Assembly: GCF_047654805.1 (NCBI RefSeq)
Contig: NZ_JASGIV010000001.1
Location: 3,410,001 to 3,474,000, forward strand
Direction: 5' to 3'
DNA length: 64,000 nucleotides
Source of the DNA: Pelomonas sp047654805
GTDB taxonomy: Bacteria > Pseudomonadota > Gammaproteobacteria > Burkholderiales > Burkholderiaceae_C
Shown: in pieces, positions 50,410 to 59,412 of the stretch
Layout: each line of letters opens with the position of its first letter
Numbering within the stretch: position 1 is the first letter of the stretch
Translations under genes and position numbers: made by a program
Notes under the pieces: generated by a model
Told to the model about the DNA's origin: nothing
The model's input: only the letters and a program-made list of their open reading frames with translations
The model's database searches: none

Positions 50410-52197
50410 CTACAGGTCTTCCGAGCCCAGCAGCATTTCCGAAATGCCCTTGCCCGCCTTGACCATCGGCCAGACGTTCTCGGTTGGATCGGTACGGATA
50501 TCGAGGAACACGGTGCGATCCTTCAGGCGCATAGCTTCCTTCAGCGCGCCTTCCACGTCACCCGGCTTCTCGACCAGGATGCCGACGTGGCCATAGGCTT
50601 CGGCCAACTTCACGAAGTTGGGCAGAGCATCCATGTAGCTGTGCGAGTAGCGGCCCTCGTAGTCGAGCTCCTGCCACTGGCGCACCATGCCCAGGTAACG
50701 GTTGTTCAGCGAGACTATCTTGACCGGCGTCTTGTACTGGAAGCAGGTCGACAGCTCCTGGATGCACATCTGAATGCTGCCTTCGCCAGTAATGCAGAAC
50801 ACGTCCGCCTCCGGCTTCGCCAGCTTGATGCCCATCGCATAGGGCAGCCCCACGCCCATGGTGCCCAGGCCGCCGGAGTTGATCCAGCGGCGCGGCTCGT
50901 CGAACTTGTAGTACTGCGCAGCCCACATCTGGTGCTGGCCGACGTCGGACGTGATGTAGGTATCGCGCCCACGAGTCAGCTGCCAGAGCTTGTCGACGAC
51001 CATCTGCGGCTTGATGACCTCGTCGGAGTCCTTGTAGACCAGGCAGTCGCGGCGGCGCCATTCGTTGATCTGGCTCCACCATGCGTTGACGGCATTCACA
51101 TCGGGCTTGGACTGGGCCTCCTTCAGCTGGGCGATCAGCTCCTGCAGCACGTCCTTCACGTCGCCCACGATGGGGATATCAACGCGCACACGCTTGGAGA
51201 TCGACGAGGGGTCGATGTCCACGTGGATGATCTTGCGCTCCACCTGGGCAAAGTGCCTAGGGTTGCCAATGACACGGTCGTCAAAACGTGCACCCACGGC
51301 CAGCAGCACGTCGCAGTGCTGCATGGTCATGTTGGCCTCGTAGGTGCCGTGCATGCCCAGCATGCCCAGGAAGCGCGGATCGGTACCGGGCATCGCACCC
51401 AGGCCCATCAGCGTATTGGTGCAGGGGAAGCCCAGCAGGTCAACCAGTTGACGCAGTTCAGCCGCGGCTTCGCCGAGGATGACACCACCGCCGGTGTAGA
51501 TGTAGGGCCGCTTGGCCTGCAGCAGCAGTTGCACGGCCTTGCGGATCTGGCCGCTGTGCCCCTTCTTGACCGGGTTGTAGGAGCGCATCTCAATGCGCTC
51601 CGGGTAGCTGAAGGTCGTCTTGGCCAACGACACATCCTTGGGGATGTCTACCACGACCGGCCCGGGACGGCCGGTGCGGGCGATGTGGAAGGCCTTCTTC
51701 AGCGTCAACGCCAGGTCGCGCACATCCTTGACGAGGAAGTTGTGCTTGACGATGGGGCGGGTGATGCCGACCGTGTCGCATTCCTGGAACGCATCCAGGC
51801 CGATCGCTGGCGTGGGAACCTGACCCGTGATGATGACCATCGGGATCGAGTCCATGTAGGCGGTCGCGATGCCGGTGATGGCATTCGTCACGCCGGGGCC
51901 CGAGGTGACCAGCGCCACCCCGACCTCGCCGGTTGCACGGGCGAAGCCGTCGGCAGCGTGAACGGCGGCCTGCTCATGGCGCACCAGCACATGCTGGATG
52001 CTCTCCTGCTTGTACAGGGCGTCGTAGATGTAGAGCACCGCGCCGCCGGGATAGCCCCAGAGGTGGCGCACCCCTTCGGCCTGCAGGCAGCGAACGAGGA
52101 TCTCGGAGCCGTTGAGCTCCGCGGTGGGGGAATTGGAGGGGGAGGATTGCGGCCGCGCCAGGGCGGCGCGCTTGATTTCCGCGGCAGACATGTCCAT
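50410..52197 (-). CDS. ilvI: Acetolactate synthase large (catalytic) subunit
   Basis: 595-residue ThDP- and FAD-dependent enzyme condensing pyruvate to acetolactate. N-terminal ThDP-pyrimidine domain with catalytic Glu in VRHEQAAVHAADGFARATG, central FAD domain (GARFDDRVIGNPRHF), and C-terminal ThDP-pyrophosphate domain with GEGSIQMCIQELSTCFQY and NNRYLGMVRQWQ. ATG 52197 is chosen because AGAGGT lies about 8 nt upstream. A four-codon frame with a strong ribosome site precedes it in the leader. Confidence 0.97.
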   Translation of the reverse strand: MDMSAAEIKRAALARPQSSPSNSPTAELNGSEILVRCLQAEGVRHLWGYPGGAVLYIYDALYKQESIQHVLVRHEQAAVHAADGFARATGEVGVALVTSGPGVTNAITGIATAYMDSIPMVIITGQVPTPAIGLDAFQECDTVGITRPIVKHNFLVKDVRDLALTLKKAFHIARTGRPGPVVVDIPKDVSLAKTTFSYPERIEMRSYNPVKKGHSGQIRKAVQLLLQAKRPYIYTGGGVILGEAAAELRQLVDLLGFPCTNTLMGLGAMPGTDPRFLGMLGMHGTYEANMTMQHCDVLLAVGARFDDRVIGNPRHFAQVERKIIHVDIDPSSISKRVRVDIPIVGDVKDVLQELIAQLKEAQSKPDVNAVNAWWSQINEWRRRDCLVYKDSDEVIKPQMVVDKLWQLTRGRDTYITSDVGQHQMWAAQYYKFDEPRRWINSGGLGTMGVGLPYAMGIKLAKPEADVFCITGEGSIQMCIQELSTCFQYKTPVKIVSLNNRYLGMVRQWQELDYEGRYSHSYMDALPNFVKLAEAYGHVGILVEKPGDVEGALKEAMRLKDRTVFLDIRTDPTENVWPMVKAGKGISEMLLGSEDL

Positions 52198-52219
52198 TTT
52201 CGAACCTCTGTGAATTTCT

Positions 52220-52234
52220 CTAACGAAAAACCAT
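52220..52234 (-). CDS. Four-residue upstream frame in the ilvI leader
   Basis: ATG GTT TTT CGT TAG with AGGAG 5 nt upstream, ending 22 nt before the ilvI ATG. The strong ribosome site on so short a frame suggests it is translated and may influence ilvI. It lacks the runs of Val/Ile/Leu codons of classical ilv leader peptides. Confidence 0.4.
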   Translation of the reverse strand: MVFR

Positions 52235-52425
52235 TGGTGCTCCTCTTCTCGCCCTCGTGAGGCGGATTCGGAACCTGCGCAGTCAACCGGTGGGCCCCAG
52301 TCGGGCGGCCACGGAGAGAGCATTGACTCTTTGTGCGAACCGGTATTATGCCGAGCAAAATCGCCTGAGCCTTCGTATCAGGCGAATGCCATAATCCGCG
52401 TTGCAGCCCGGATCCGCCTTCCGCC

Positions 52426-52992
52426 TTGGCCACCGACAAAGAACTCAACGATTTCCTGCGCACTGTGGACCGTCGCGCCTTCAAGCGCACGGCCTACCTT
52501 GTTCGCGATGACGATGCCGCGCTGGACATCGTGCAGGACGCCATGATCAAGCTGGCCGAGAACTATTTCGATCGCCCAGCAGCAGAGCTTCCCCTGCTGT
52601 TCCAGCGCATCCTGTCGAACGCGACGATGGATCATTTCCGTCGCCAGAAGACCCGCAATGCCGTCATGACGAACATGTCGGACTTCGAGGGCGGCGACGG
52701 TGACGGTGATTTCGATCTGCTTGAGATCCTGGAAACCCGGGACGGCGCCCTAGGCGCTGCGAGCACGGCCGACGAAGTCAGCCGGGCGCAGATCTTGCAG
52801 CGCATCGAGGCGGAAGTCGAGCAATTGCCAGCGCGTCAACGCGAAGCCTTCCTGCTGCGTTACTGGGAGGAACTGGATGTAGCCGAGACCGCCTCCGTGA
52901 TGGGCTGCTCGGAGGGCAGCGTGAAGACGCACTGCTCCCGAGCGGTTCATGCATTGGCGAAAGCGCTCAAGGCCAAGGGGATCACGCTATGA
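52426..52992 (+). CDS. ECF-type RNA polymerase sigma factor
   Basis: 188 residues. Region 2 with AYLVRDDDAALDIVQDAMIKLAENY and region 4 helix-turn-helix in LPARQREAFLLRYWEELDVAET ASVMGCSEGSVKTHCSRAVH; a Gly/Asp-rich linker joins them. The start is TTG 52426, there being no in-frame ATG close by. Directly coupled (ATGA) to a DUF3619 gene whose product has one membrane helix, the usual layout of a sigma/anti-sigma pair. Target genes unknown. Confidence 0.9.
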   Translation: MATDKELNDFLRTVDRRAFKRTAYLVRDDDAALDIVQDAMIKLAENYFDRPAAELPLLFQRILSNATMDHFRRQKTRNAVMTNMSDFEGGDGDGDFDLLEILETRDGALGAASTADEVSRAQILQRIEAEVEQLPARQREAFLLRYWEELDVAETASVMGCSEGSVKTHCSRAVHALAKALKAKGITL

Positions 52993-53495
52993 AGTCGCCG
53001 AATTTTTCCGTCAGGTCCGCCGAGCTGGACGCACGCCTTGATGCAAGTGTCAAGCGCTTCAGCCTGCGCGTTGCTGCAAGCCTGACCGAGCGCGGCGACG
53101 CGCTGTCCCACGACGTGACCGAGCGTCTACGCTTCGCCCGCGAGCAGGCGCTCGCCCGCGCCGCGCAGGCTCGCGCCAGTGCTGTCGCGAAAGCCAAGCC
53201 GCAGATGGCTGCCAGCCCTGTCGTGGTGCAGAACGGCTCCACATTGGCGCTGGGCGGGCCGTTCGGCCCCATGGGCGGCAAGCAAGGTCGTAGCGGCGGC
53301 CTCTGGGCCATGCTGATCTCTGCATTCCCGGTGCTGCTGCTGCTGGCCGGCCTGCTGCTGATGCAGCAAGGCCAGGAGAACGAGCAGATTGCTGCGGCTG
53401 CCGAGGTGGACACCGCGCTGCTGAGCGACAGCCTGCCCCCCGCCGCGTTCACTGACCCGGGCTTCTCGGAATTCTTGCGAGATGCGGAAGAATGA
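52989..53495 (+). CDS. DUF3619 family membrane protein, possible anti-sigma factor
   Basis: 168 residues. An N-terminal Arg/Ala-rich helical region (about 1-65) is followed by one transmembrane helix (MLISAFPVLLLLAGLLLMQQ, about 116-135) and a short acidic periplasmic tail ending FLRDAEE. It overlaps the sigma factor gene by 4 bp. The HxxxCxxC zinc motif of ZAS anti-sigma factors is absent, so the anti-sigma role is inferred from position and topology only. Confidence 0.75.
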   Translation: MKSPNFSVRSAELDARLDASVKRFSLRVAASLTERGDALSHDVTERLRFAREQALARAAQARASAVAKAKPQMAASPVVVQNGSTLALGGPFGPMGGKQGRSGGLWAMLISAFPVLLLLAGLLLMQQGQENEQIAAAAEVDTALLSDSLPPAAFTDPGFSEFLRDAEE

Positions 53496-54336
53496 CCGGA
53501 TGCCCATGATTCGAGCCGCGTCGACGCTGCCCGCCCTCTTCCGTCTCTCGGTGGCCCTGCTGCTCAGCGCAGCGGGGTTTTCTGCTTTTGCGCAGGAAGG
53601 GGAAGCGGCCTCAGCGCCTGAGGTCGCCGCCAGCGCCGTCGTACCGCCCCCGCAGCCCACGCCACCCGCCGCCAAGCCGCACCCGAGGACCAAGCCAGTG
53701 CCCCCCTCGGCGCTCAGCACGCCGCCCGCCAACTGGAGCGACCTGACTGCCAAGCAGCAGGTGCTGCTGGCGCCACTTGAACGCGACTGGTCCGAGATTT
53801 CCGACACGCAGCGCAGCAAGTGGCTGAGTGCCACCCCGACACTGGCGACGATGTCCGGTGAAGAGATCAAGCGCGTGCACGACCGCATCCGCGACTGGAC
53901 CTTTCTGAGCGGATCGGAGCGCCTGAACGCCCGCATCAGCTTCCAGGTTTCCAGGCAGTTGACCCCCGAGCAGAGGCAGGCTCGCTGGGAGGCCTACCAG
54001 GCTCTTCCCGCCGATGAACGCAAGGCACTGGCCGACAAAGCCATGGCCCGCCGTCAGGCGCTGGCCGAGGCGCCCGCGAGGGCAGCTGTGCCACCGACGA
54101 CCCAGCCCAAGTCCCGCATCGCCCCCACGCCGCCGCGGCTGATGCCGCCAGCATTGGTGACCAGCACTCTGGTTCAGGCCAAACCCGGCGCAACAACGGT
54201 GCTCATCACGCGGGAACTCGCCCAGCCTCGAGGCCACACGACCGGTCCCGTCAGGCTATCCGACCCCAAGCTGCTAGACCCGCACACGCTGCTGCCCCTG
54301 AAGAAGGCGCCGCCCGCCTCCACGCCGCAGCCATGA
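53482..54336 (+). CDS. DUF3106 family exported protein
   Basis: 284 residues from ATG 53482; ATGs at 53500 and 53506 are possible and would give a cleaner signal peptide (LFRLSVALLLSAAGFSAFAQ). After a Pro/Ala-rich linker comes the DUF3106 core with two similar segments: WSDLTAKQQVLLAPLERDW...RSKWL and LTPEQRQARWEAYQALPADER, reminiscent of Zn-resistance/CpxP-type LTxxQ helices. The C-terminus is Pro-rich. It overlaps DUF3619 by 14 bp at the longest start. A periplasmic sensor role beside the sigma factor is possible but unproven. Confidence 0.8.
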   Translation: MRKNDRMPMIRAASTLPALFRLSVALLLSAAGFSAFAQEGEAASAPEVAASAVVPPPQPTPPAAKPHPRTKPVPPSALSTPPANWSDLTAKQQVLLAPLERDWSEISDTQRSKWLSATPTLATMSGEEIKRVHDRIRDWTFLSGSERLNARISFQVSRQLTPEQRQARWEAYQALPADERKALADKAMARRQALAEAPARAAVPPTTQPKSRIAPTPPRLMPPALVTSTLVQAKPGATTVLITRELAQPRGHTTGPVRLSDPKLLDPHTLLPLKKAPPASTPQP

Positions 54337-54842
54337 CGGCGCACGCCCGGATGGAAGCCGCGCCCCCAGGCCTGGCGCGGCGATTCGCAGCCTTTCTGTA
54401 CGAGGGCGTGCTGCTCTTTGGCGTGCTGTTTGCCGCCGGCATCGTCATCTCCGTGTTGATGCGTCGAGTGGATGCAGTACGCGATCCCATCGGAGGCATC
54501 TTCCTTTTCATCGTGCTCGGCCTGTACTTCGTGCGCTTCTGGACGCGGACGGGCCAGACACTGGCGATGAAGACTTGGCACTTGCGCGTGGTGGACATCT
54601 CCGGTCAACCTCTGGGTGTGGGCCGCGCGGTGTTGCGCTACCTGCTGGCCTACCTGTGGTTCCTGCCTGCGCTTGTGAGCGCATGGGCGGCAGGCCTGCA
54701 CAGTGGGGCAGCCATATTCGGCAGCGTGGTTGCCGGCGTGCTCGCCTATCTGCTGATCGCGCGGCTGCATCCGCAGCGACAATTCCTGCACGACGCGATC
54801 TGCGGCTCGCGTGTCATCACCCAGCTCCCGCAGCGCCCATGA
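54333..54842 (+). CDS. RDD family membrane protein
   Basis: 169 residues with three to four transmembrane helices. The family features are RRFAAFLYEGVLLFGVLF near the N-terminus, RFWTRTGQTLAMKTWHLRVVD in the middle loop, and PQRQFLHDAICGSRVI at the C-terminus. ATG 54333 overlaps the DUF3106 stop (ATGA). RDD proteins are membrane proteins of mostly unknown role, some linked to ion exchange. Confidence 0.88.
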   Translation: MTAHARMEAAPPGLARRFAAFLYEGVLLFGVLFAAGIVISVLMRRVDAVRDPIGGIFLFIVLGLYFVRFWTRTGQTLAMKTWHLRVVDISGQPLGVGRAVLRYLLAYLWFLPALVSAWAAGLHSGAAIFGSVVAGVLAYLLIARLHPQRQFLHDAICGSRVITQLPQRP

Positions 54843-55216
54843 GCAACCCCCACAAGGGCCGCACCGGCCTGGACCGCATCATCCACGCCGCCGGCTATTC
54901 GTGGGCCGGCCTCAAGGCCGCTTACACGGGCGAAAGCGCCTTTCGCCAGGAAACCTGGCTGTGCATCATCGCCGCGCCGCTCACGTTCTGGCTCGCCAAG
55001 ACCTGGGAGCAGGCTGCGCTGCTGCTGGGCTCGCTGCTGCTGGTACTGATCGTCGAGCTGCTGAACTCCGCCGTCGAAGCGGTCGTGGATCGCGTCTCAT
55101 TCGAACGGCACGAGCTGTCCAAGCGGGCCAAGGACATCGCCAGCGCCGCCGTGCTAATGGCCCTGGTGCTGGCCGGCGGCATCTGGGCCGCAGCCGTCTG
55201 GCAGCACCTGCGCTGA
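54839..55216 (+). CDS. dgkA: Diacylglycerol kinase
   Basis: 125-residue trimeric membrane kinase recycling diacylglycerol to phosphatidic acid. Typical of DgkA: GLKAAYTGESAFRQE, then three helices, with the catalytic signature ELLNSAVEAVVDRVSFE and RAKDIASAAV. ATG 54839 overlaps the RDD stop (ATGA). Last gene of the coupled operon. Confidence 0.95.
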   Translation: MSNPHKGRTGLDRIIHAAGYSWAGLKAAYTGESAFRQETWLCIIAAPLTFWLAKTWEQAALLLGSLLLVLIVELLNSAVEAVVDRVSFERHELSKRAKDIASAAVLMALVLAGGIWAAAVWQHLR

Positions 55217-55255
55217 TACGACGCCGCTGCCCTGCCGGAGACCTCGGGGGCTGCA

Positions 55256-55604
55256 ATGGCCAAGCATCGGTTTTTTGCGAGGCATTCGCGGGGGTATCCG
55301 CTGTACATCCGCAAGGCCGAAGCCAAGGGTTGCGCCAGGCAGGATGTCGACCAATTCATCCGATGCCGACGGGCCGCGACCAGGACGGGCTGGAGCGCCG
55401 GATCGCGCAGGCCTGCGACTTCAAGACATCCTTTGATCAAGCCCCCGCACGAAATCCGGCCAGAACACGGTATGCGGCGTCCGGGTGAACGACATCGACG
55501 ACCCGCTGATGCAGAAGACCCGCTACTTGAACAAACAGCTGGTCGATGAACTGACCAAGGGAAAGGCGAGGGAGAACATCCTGAAGTCGCCCATCGCCGG
55601 CTGA
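55256..55604 (+). pseudogene. DUF2200 family pseudogene
   Basis: Three successive frames together read like one DUF2200 protein: MAKHRFFARHSRGYPLYIRK...VDQFIRC, then LERRIAQACDFKTSFDQAP, then VCGVRVNDIDDPLMQKTRYL ending in ENILKSPIAG and TGA 55602-55604. At least two frameshifts are needed, unless these are sequencing errors. The regional GC and codon use match the neighbours, so it looks like recent local decay. Confidence 0.8.
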
Positions 55605-55631
55605 CCGGCCTGGGCCGGCACTGGAAGGGCT

Positions 55632-55970
55632 TCAGACGGCGGCTTCGTCCGTCTCGCCTGTGCGGATGCGGATGACCTGCTCGACCGGCACGACGAAGAT
55701 CTTGCCGTCGCCGATCTTGCCGGTCTTGGCAGCTTTCAGGATGGCATCGATGCAGCGGTCGACCTCGTCGTCCTTCACGACCACCTCCACCTTGACCTTG
55801 GGCAGGAAGTCGACGACGTACTCAGCACCACGGTACAGCTCGGTATGCCCCTTCTGTCGGCCGAAGCCCTTGACTTCGGTGACCGTCAGCCCCGAGGCGC
55901 CCACTTCGGCCAGCGCCTCGCGCACCTCGTCGAGCTTGAAGGGTTTGATGATGGCGGTGATCTGCTTCAT
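55632..55970 (-). CDS. glnB: Nitrogen regulatory protein P-II
   Basis: 112-residue trimeric PII signal protein sensing 2-oxoglutarate and ATP/ADP. The T-loop with the uridylylated Tyr51 is intact (HTELYRGAEYVVDFLPK), and the C-terminal signature GKIGDGKIFVVPVEQVIRIRTGE is canonical. It follows nadE by 27 bp on the same strand. Assignment to GlnB and not GlnK rests on the nadE neighbour and absence of amtB. Confidence 0.93.
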   Translation of the reverse strand: MKQITAIIKPFKLDEVREALAEVGASGLTVTEVKGFGRQKGHTELYRGAEYVVDFLPKVKVEVVVKDDEVDRCIDAILKAAKTGKIGDGKIFVVPVEQVIRIRTGETDEAAV

Positions 55971-55997
55971 GACGGGCTCCGGTTGACTGGTCCGAGT

Positions 55998-57665
55998 TTA
56001 CGCACGGAATTTCGACGTGATGGGGTAACGCCAGTCCCGGCCGAAGCCGCGATGGGTGATGCGTATACCCACCGGTGCCTGACGACGCTTGTATTCGTTG
56101 ATCTTGATCAGCCGGGTGACGCGCTCCACGTCCTCGGGCTTGAAACCGGCCGCAACAATTTCGGCGATGGACTGGTCTTGCTCCATGTAGCGGGCCAGGA
56201 TCGCATCTAGCACCGAATACGGCGGCAGGCTGTCCTCGTCCTTCTGATCGGGGCGCAGTTCTGCCGAGGGCGGGCGGGTGATGATGCGCTCGGGAATGAT
56301 CTCGCCCCCCTGGGCATTGCGCCAACGCGCGAGGCGGAAAACCAGGGTCTTGGCCACGTCCTTGATGACAGCAAAGCCGCCGGCCATATCGCCATACAGC
56401 GTGCAATAACCGGTAGCCATCTCGCTCTTGTTGCCCGTTGTGAGCACGATGCTGCCGAACTTGTTGGACAGTGCCATCAGAAGCGTGCCACGGATGCGTG
56501 CCTGGATGTTCTCCTCGGTCGCATCCAGGGGCAGCCCCTGGAACTCGCCGGCCAATGCCTCGTTGAAGGCATCGAACATGGGCACGATGCTCATTTCGTC
56601 ATAGCGCACGTTGAGGCGCTCAGCCATGTCGCGGGCGTCTATCCAGGAGATATCGGCCGTGTAGGGCGAGGGCATCATCACCGCCCGGACCTTGTCGGCG
56701 CCCAGTGCGTCCACGGCGATGGCTAGCACCAGGGCCGAATCAATGCCACCGGACAGGCCCAGGATGGCTCCTGGGAAGCCGTTCTTGCCGAGGTAATCGC
56801 GCACCCCGACCACGAGGGCCTGCCAGACCTGGGCCTCCATCTCGAGCTCGGCCGCAACACACCCCCTCAAGCGGCGCGCCGCGTCGACCTCGATGACTGC
56901 CAGTGCCTCCTCAAACATCGGCGCCCGCGCGGCCAGCGTGCCGTCGGCCTGCACGGCGAAGGAGGCACCATCGAAGACCATCTCGTCCTGCCCGCCGACG
57001 AGATGGGCATAGACCAACGGCAGGCCAGAGGCACGGGCCCGCTCGGACATGCGGGTCTCCCGCTCCTCGACCTTGCCAACGTGGAAGGGCGAGGCGTTGA
57101 TGACGCAGAGCAGCTCGGCGCCTGCGCTTTGGGCGGCGGCGGCCGGCTCGTCGAACCAGGCGTCCTCGCAGATCAGCAGGCCGACCTTGAGACCACGCAC
57201 GTCAAAGACGACCGGCCCAAGCCCTGCGTCGCGCCCCGAGTAGAAGTAGCGGCGCTCGTCGAAAACCTGGTAATTGGGCAGCTCGCGCTTGGCATAGGTC
57301 TGTGCCACACGCCCGCCGACCAGCACCGAGGCCGCGTTCAGGCAGGGTGGCAACGACCAGCTTCGCTCGCGCACGACGCCATCATCACGCGCCAACGGGT
57401 GGCCGACGACAACCTGCAGCCCCGCGCATCCCGCCAGCTCGGTGGCGATGCGGCGCAGTTGCTCGTCGCAGCCCGCCAGGAAGGCCGGACGCAGCAGCAA
57501 GTCCTCGGGTGGATAGCCGCACAGTGCCAGCTCGGGCGTAACGAGGAGATCAACCCCAGTCGCGTGCGCTGCGCGCGCTTGGGCAATGATGCGGTCCGCA
57601 TTGCCCGCCAGATCACCGACGACGACGTTCATCTGGGCCAGGGCAATCTTCAGGGGCGAGGGCAT
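55998..57665 (-). CDS. nadE: Glutamine-dependent NAD+ synthetase
   Basis: 555 residues, last step of NAD synthesis. N-terminal glutaminase (nitrilase fold) with Glu in LVTPELALCGYP, Lys in AKRELPNYQVFDE and Cys in LLICEDAWF; C-terminal synthetase with the P-loop LGLSGGIDSALVLAIA. The ATG at 57663-57665 lacks a good ribosome site and overlaps the start codon of the divergent GNAT gene. Operon with glnB. Confidence 0.95.
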   Translation of the reverse strand: MPSPLKIALAQMNVVVGDLAGNADRIIAQARAAHATGVDLLVTPELALCGYPPEDLLLRPAFLAGCDEQLRRIATELAGCAGLQVVVGHPLARDDGVVRERSWSLPPCLNAASVLVGGRVAQTYAKRELPNYQVFDERRYFYSGRDAGLGPVVFDVRGLKVGLLICEDAWFDEPAAAAQSAGAELLCVINASPFHVGKVEERETRMSERARASGLPLVYAHLVGGQDEMVFDGASFAVQADGTLAARAPMFEEALAVIEVDAARRLRGCVAAELEMEAQVWQALVVGVRDYLGKNGFPGAILGLSGGIDSALVLAIAVDALGADKVRAVMMPSPYTADISWIDARDMAERLNVRYDEMSIVPMFDAFNEALAGEFQGLPLDATEENIQARIRGTLLMALSNKFGSIVLTTGNKSEMATGYCTLYGDMAGGFAVIKDVAKTLVFRLARWRNAQGGEIIPERIITRPPSAELRPDQKDEDSLPPYSVLDAILARYMEQDQSIAEIVAAGFKPEDVERVTRLIKINEYKRRQAPVGIRITHRGFGRDWRYPITSKFRA

Positions 57666-58866
57666 GGGCGACAGCAATTCAGATCACGAGACCGGCATTG
57701 TCATTCGGGTGGACGACTCGCCCGAAGCGTTACCCGAAAGCCACTGGGATGCCCTGCTCTCCGCCCAGGCTCGACCCACGCCCTTCATGCGCCTGGCCTA
57801 CCTGCGTGCCCTGCACTCCAGCGGCAGCGCCGTCACGACCACCGGCTGGCAACCGCAGTTCGTCTCGCTGTGGCGCGGCGACACGCTGCTGGCGGCCTGC
57901 CCGGCTTGGCTGAAGTCGCACAGCTATGGCGAATACGTGTTCGATTGGGCCTGGGCCGAGGCCTACCACCGTCATGGACTGAGCTACTACCCCAAGCTGT
58001 TGGTGGCCGTGCCCTTCACGCCAGTGCCGGGCAGCAGGCTGCTGGCCGTGGACGGCCAGGCGCGGGCAATGTTGGCCCAGGCCTTGCGTGCACTGACTCG
58101 GGAGACCGAGGCCTCGTCACTGCACGTGCTGTTCGGTGACGATGCTGATCAGGCGGCGCTGGCTGCCGCCGGCTGCATGGCCCGCAGCGGCGTGCAGTTC
58201 CACTGGACTGCCGACGGCGACGCCGACTTCACTGACTTTCTCGCCCGGCTGCAGCGCGACAAGCGCAAGAAGATCCAGCAGGAGCAGCGCCGTGTGCGCG
58301 ACGCGGGCATCGTCTTCGAAGCCCGACTCGGCTGCGACATCGGGCCCGAAGACTGGGACTACTTCTACCGCTGCTACTGCCAGACCTACCGCGAGCACCG
58401 CAGCACGCCATACCTCAGCCGCGACTTCTTCACTCGCATGGCCGGCGACATGCCCGGGCATTGGTTGATGTTCACGGCACTGCGCAGAACCGGCGAGGGC
58501 CGTGAGCGCGTCGCCGCCTCCCTGATCGCGCTGGACCCCGAACGCCGCGCAGCCTTCGGCCGCTACTGGGGCGCGACCGAGCACATCCCCAACCTGCACT
58601 TCGACGCCTGCTACTACCAGCCGCTGGCCTGGTGCATCGCCCACCGCTACGAGCGCTTCGAAGGTGGCGCCCAGGGCGAGCACAAGATGGCCCGCGGCCT
58701 CATGCCTACGCCGACCGCATCAAGCCACTGGCTTGCCCACCCGTCCTTCGCTGACGCGGTAGGAGATTTCCTGGTCCGCGAGGGCGAGGCGATGTCGGGC
58801 TACATCGACGAACTGGGCGAACACGTTCCCTTCAAAACAAGAAACGCCGCGGATGCGGCGTCTTGA
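57664..58866 (+). CDS. GNAT-fold protein of the DUF482 (peptidogalycan) family
   Basis: 400 residues from ATG 57664 with AGGGG upstream. DUF482-type features are AWAEAYHRHGLSYYPKLLVAVPFTPV, LQRDKRKKIQQEQRRVRDAGI, FYRCYCQTYREHRSTPYL and GAQGEHKMARGLMPTPTASS, a double GNAT fold related to FemAB-type aminoacyl transferases. Substrate unknown. The 3' end carries the terminator of the convergent ppa gene. Confidence 0.85.
   Translation: MGDSNSDHETGIVIRVDDSPEALPESHWDALLSAQARPTPFMRLAYLRALHSSGSAVTTTGWQPQFVSLWRGDTLLAACPAWLKSHSYGEYVFDWAWAEAYHRHGLSYYPKLLVAVPFTPVPGSRLLAVDGQARAMLAQALRALTRETEASSLHVLFGDDADQAALAAAGCMARSGVQFHWTADGDADFTDFLARLQRDKRKKIQQEQRRVRDAGIVFEARLGCDIGPEDWDYFYRCYCQTYREHRSTPYLSRDFFTRMAGDMPGHWLMFTALRRTGEGRERVAASLIALDPERRAAFGRYWGATEHIPNLHFDACYYQPLAWCIAHRYERFEGGAQGEHKMARGLMPTPTASSHWLAHPSFADAVGDFLVREGEAMSGYIDELGEHVPFKTRNAADAAS
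58833..58861 (-). terminator. ppa terminator inside the end of the GNAT gene
   Basis: ACGCCGC pairs with GCGGCGT (58844-58861) and the minus strand continues TTTCTTGTTTTG. The structure lies within codons of the convergent gene. Confidence 0.75.
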
Positions 58867-58884
58867 GTGGGGAGCGGGGACCGT

Positions 58885-59412
58885 TCAGGCCTTGTAGTTG
58901 GCCATGCCCTCGGTGATCTCGCGCTTGGCGGCGTCCACGCCTTCCCAGCCCTTGACCTTGACCCACTTGCCCTTCTCCAGATCCTTGTAATGCTCGAAGA
59001 AGTGCTGGATGGCCGCACGGCGGGCGGGGTTCACGTCCTCGATCTTCTGCCAGTGGTCGTACATCGGCAGGATCTTGCTAGTCGGCACGGCAAGCAGCTT
59101 GGCATCGCCGCCGGCCTCGTCGTCCATCATCAGCACGCCTAGCGGGCGGCAGGTCACGACGACGCCTGGCGTCAGCGCGAAGGGGGTGATGACCAGCACG
59201 TCCACCGGGTCCCCGTCATCGGCCAGCGTCCTGGGGATATAGCCGTAGTTGCAGGGGTAGTACATCGGCGTGGTCAGGAAGCGGTCGACGAACAACGCGC
59301 CCGACTCCTTGTCGACCTCGTACTTGATCGGGTCAGCATTCATCGGGATTTCGATGATGACATTGAACTCGTCGGGCGCCTTGGCGCCGGGGGTCACGTT
59401 GTGCAGGCTCAT
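58885..59412 (-). CDS. ppa: Inorganic pyrophosphatase (family I)
   Basis: 175-residue soluble cytoplasmic pyrophosphatase. The metal-binding signature DGDPVDVLV and the substrate residues in YEVDKESGALFVDRFL and YPCNYGYIPRT are intact. ATG 59412 gives the usual start; a TTG 21 nt upstream is possible. Divergent from the membrane pyrophosphatase gene. Confidence 0.96.
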   Translation of the reverse strand: MSLHNVTPGAKAPDEFNVIIEIPMNADPIKYEVDKESGALFVDRFLTTPMYYPCNYGYIPRTLADDGDPVDVLVITPFALTPGVVVTCRPLGVLMMDDEAGGDAKLLAVPTSKILPMYDHWQKIEDVNPARRAAIQHFFEHYKDLEKGKWVKVKGWEGVDAAKREITEGMANYKA

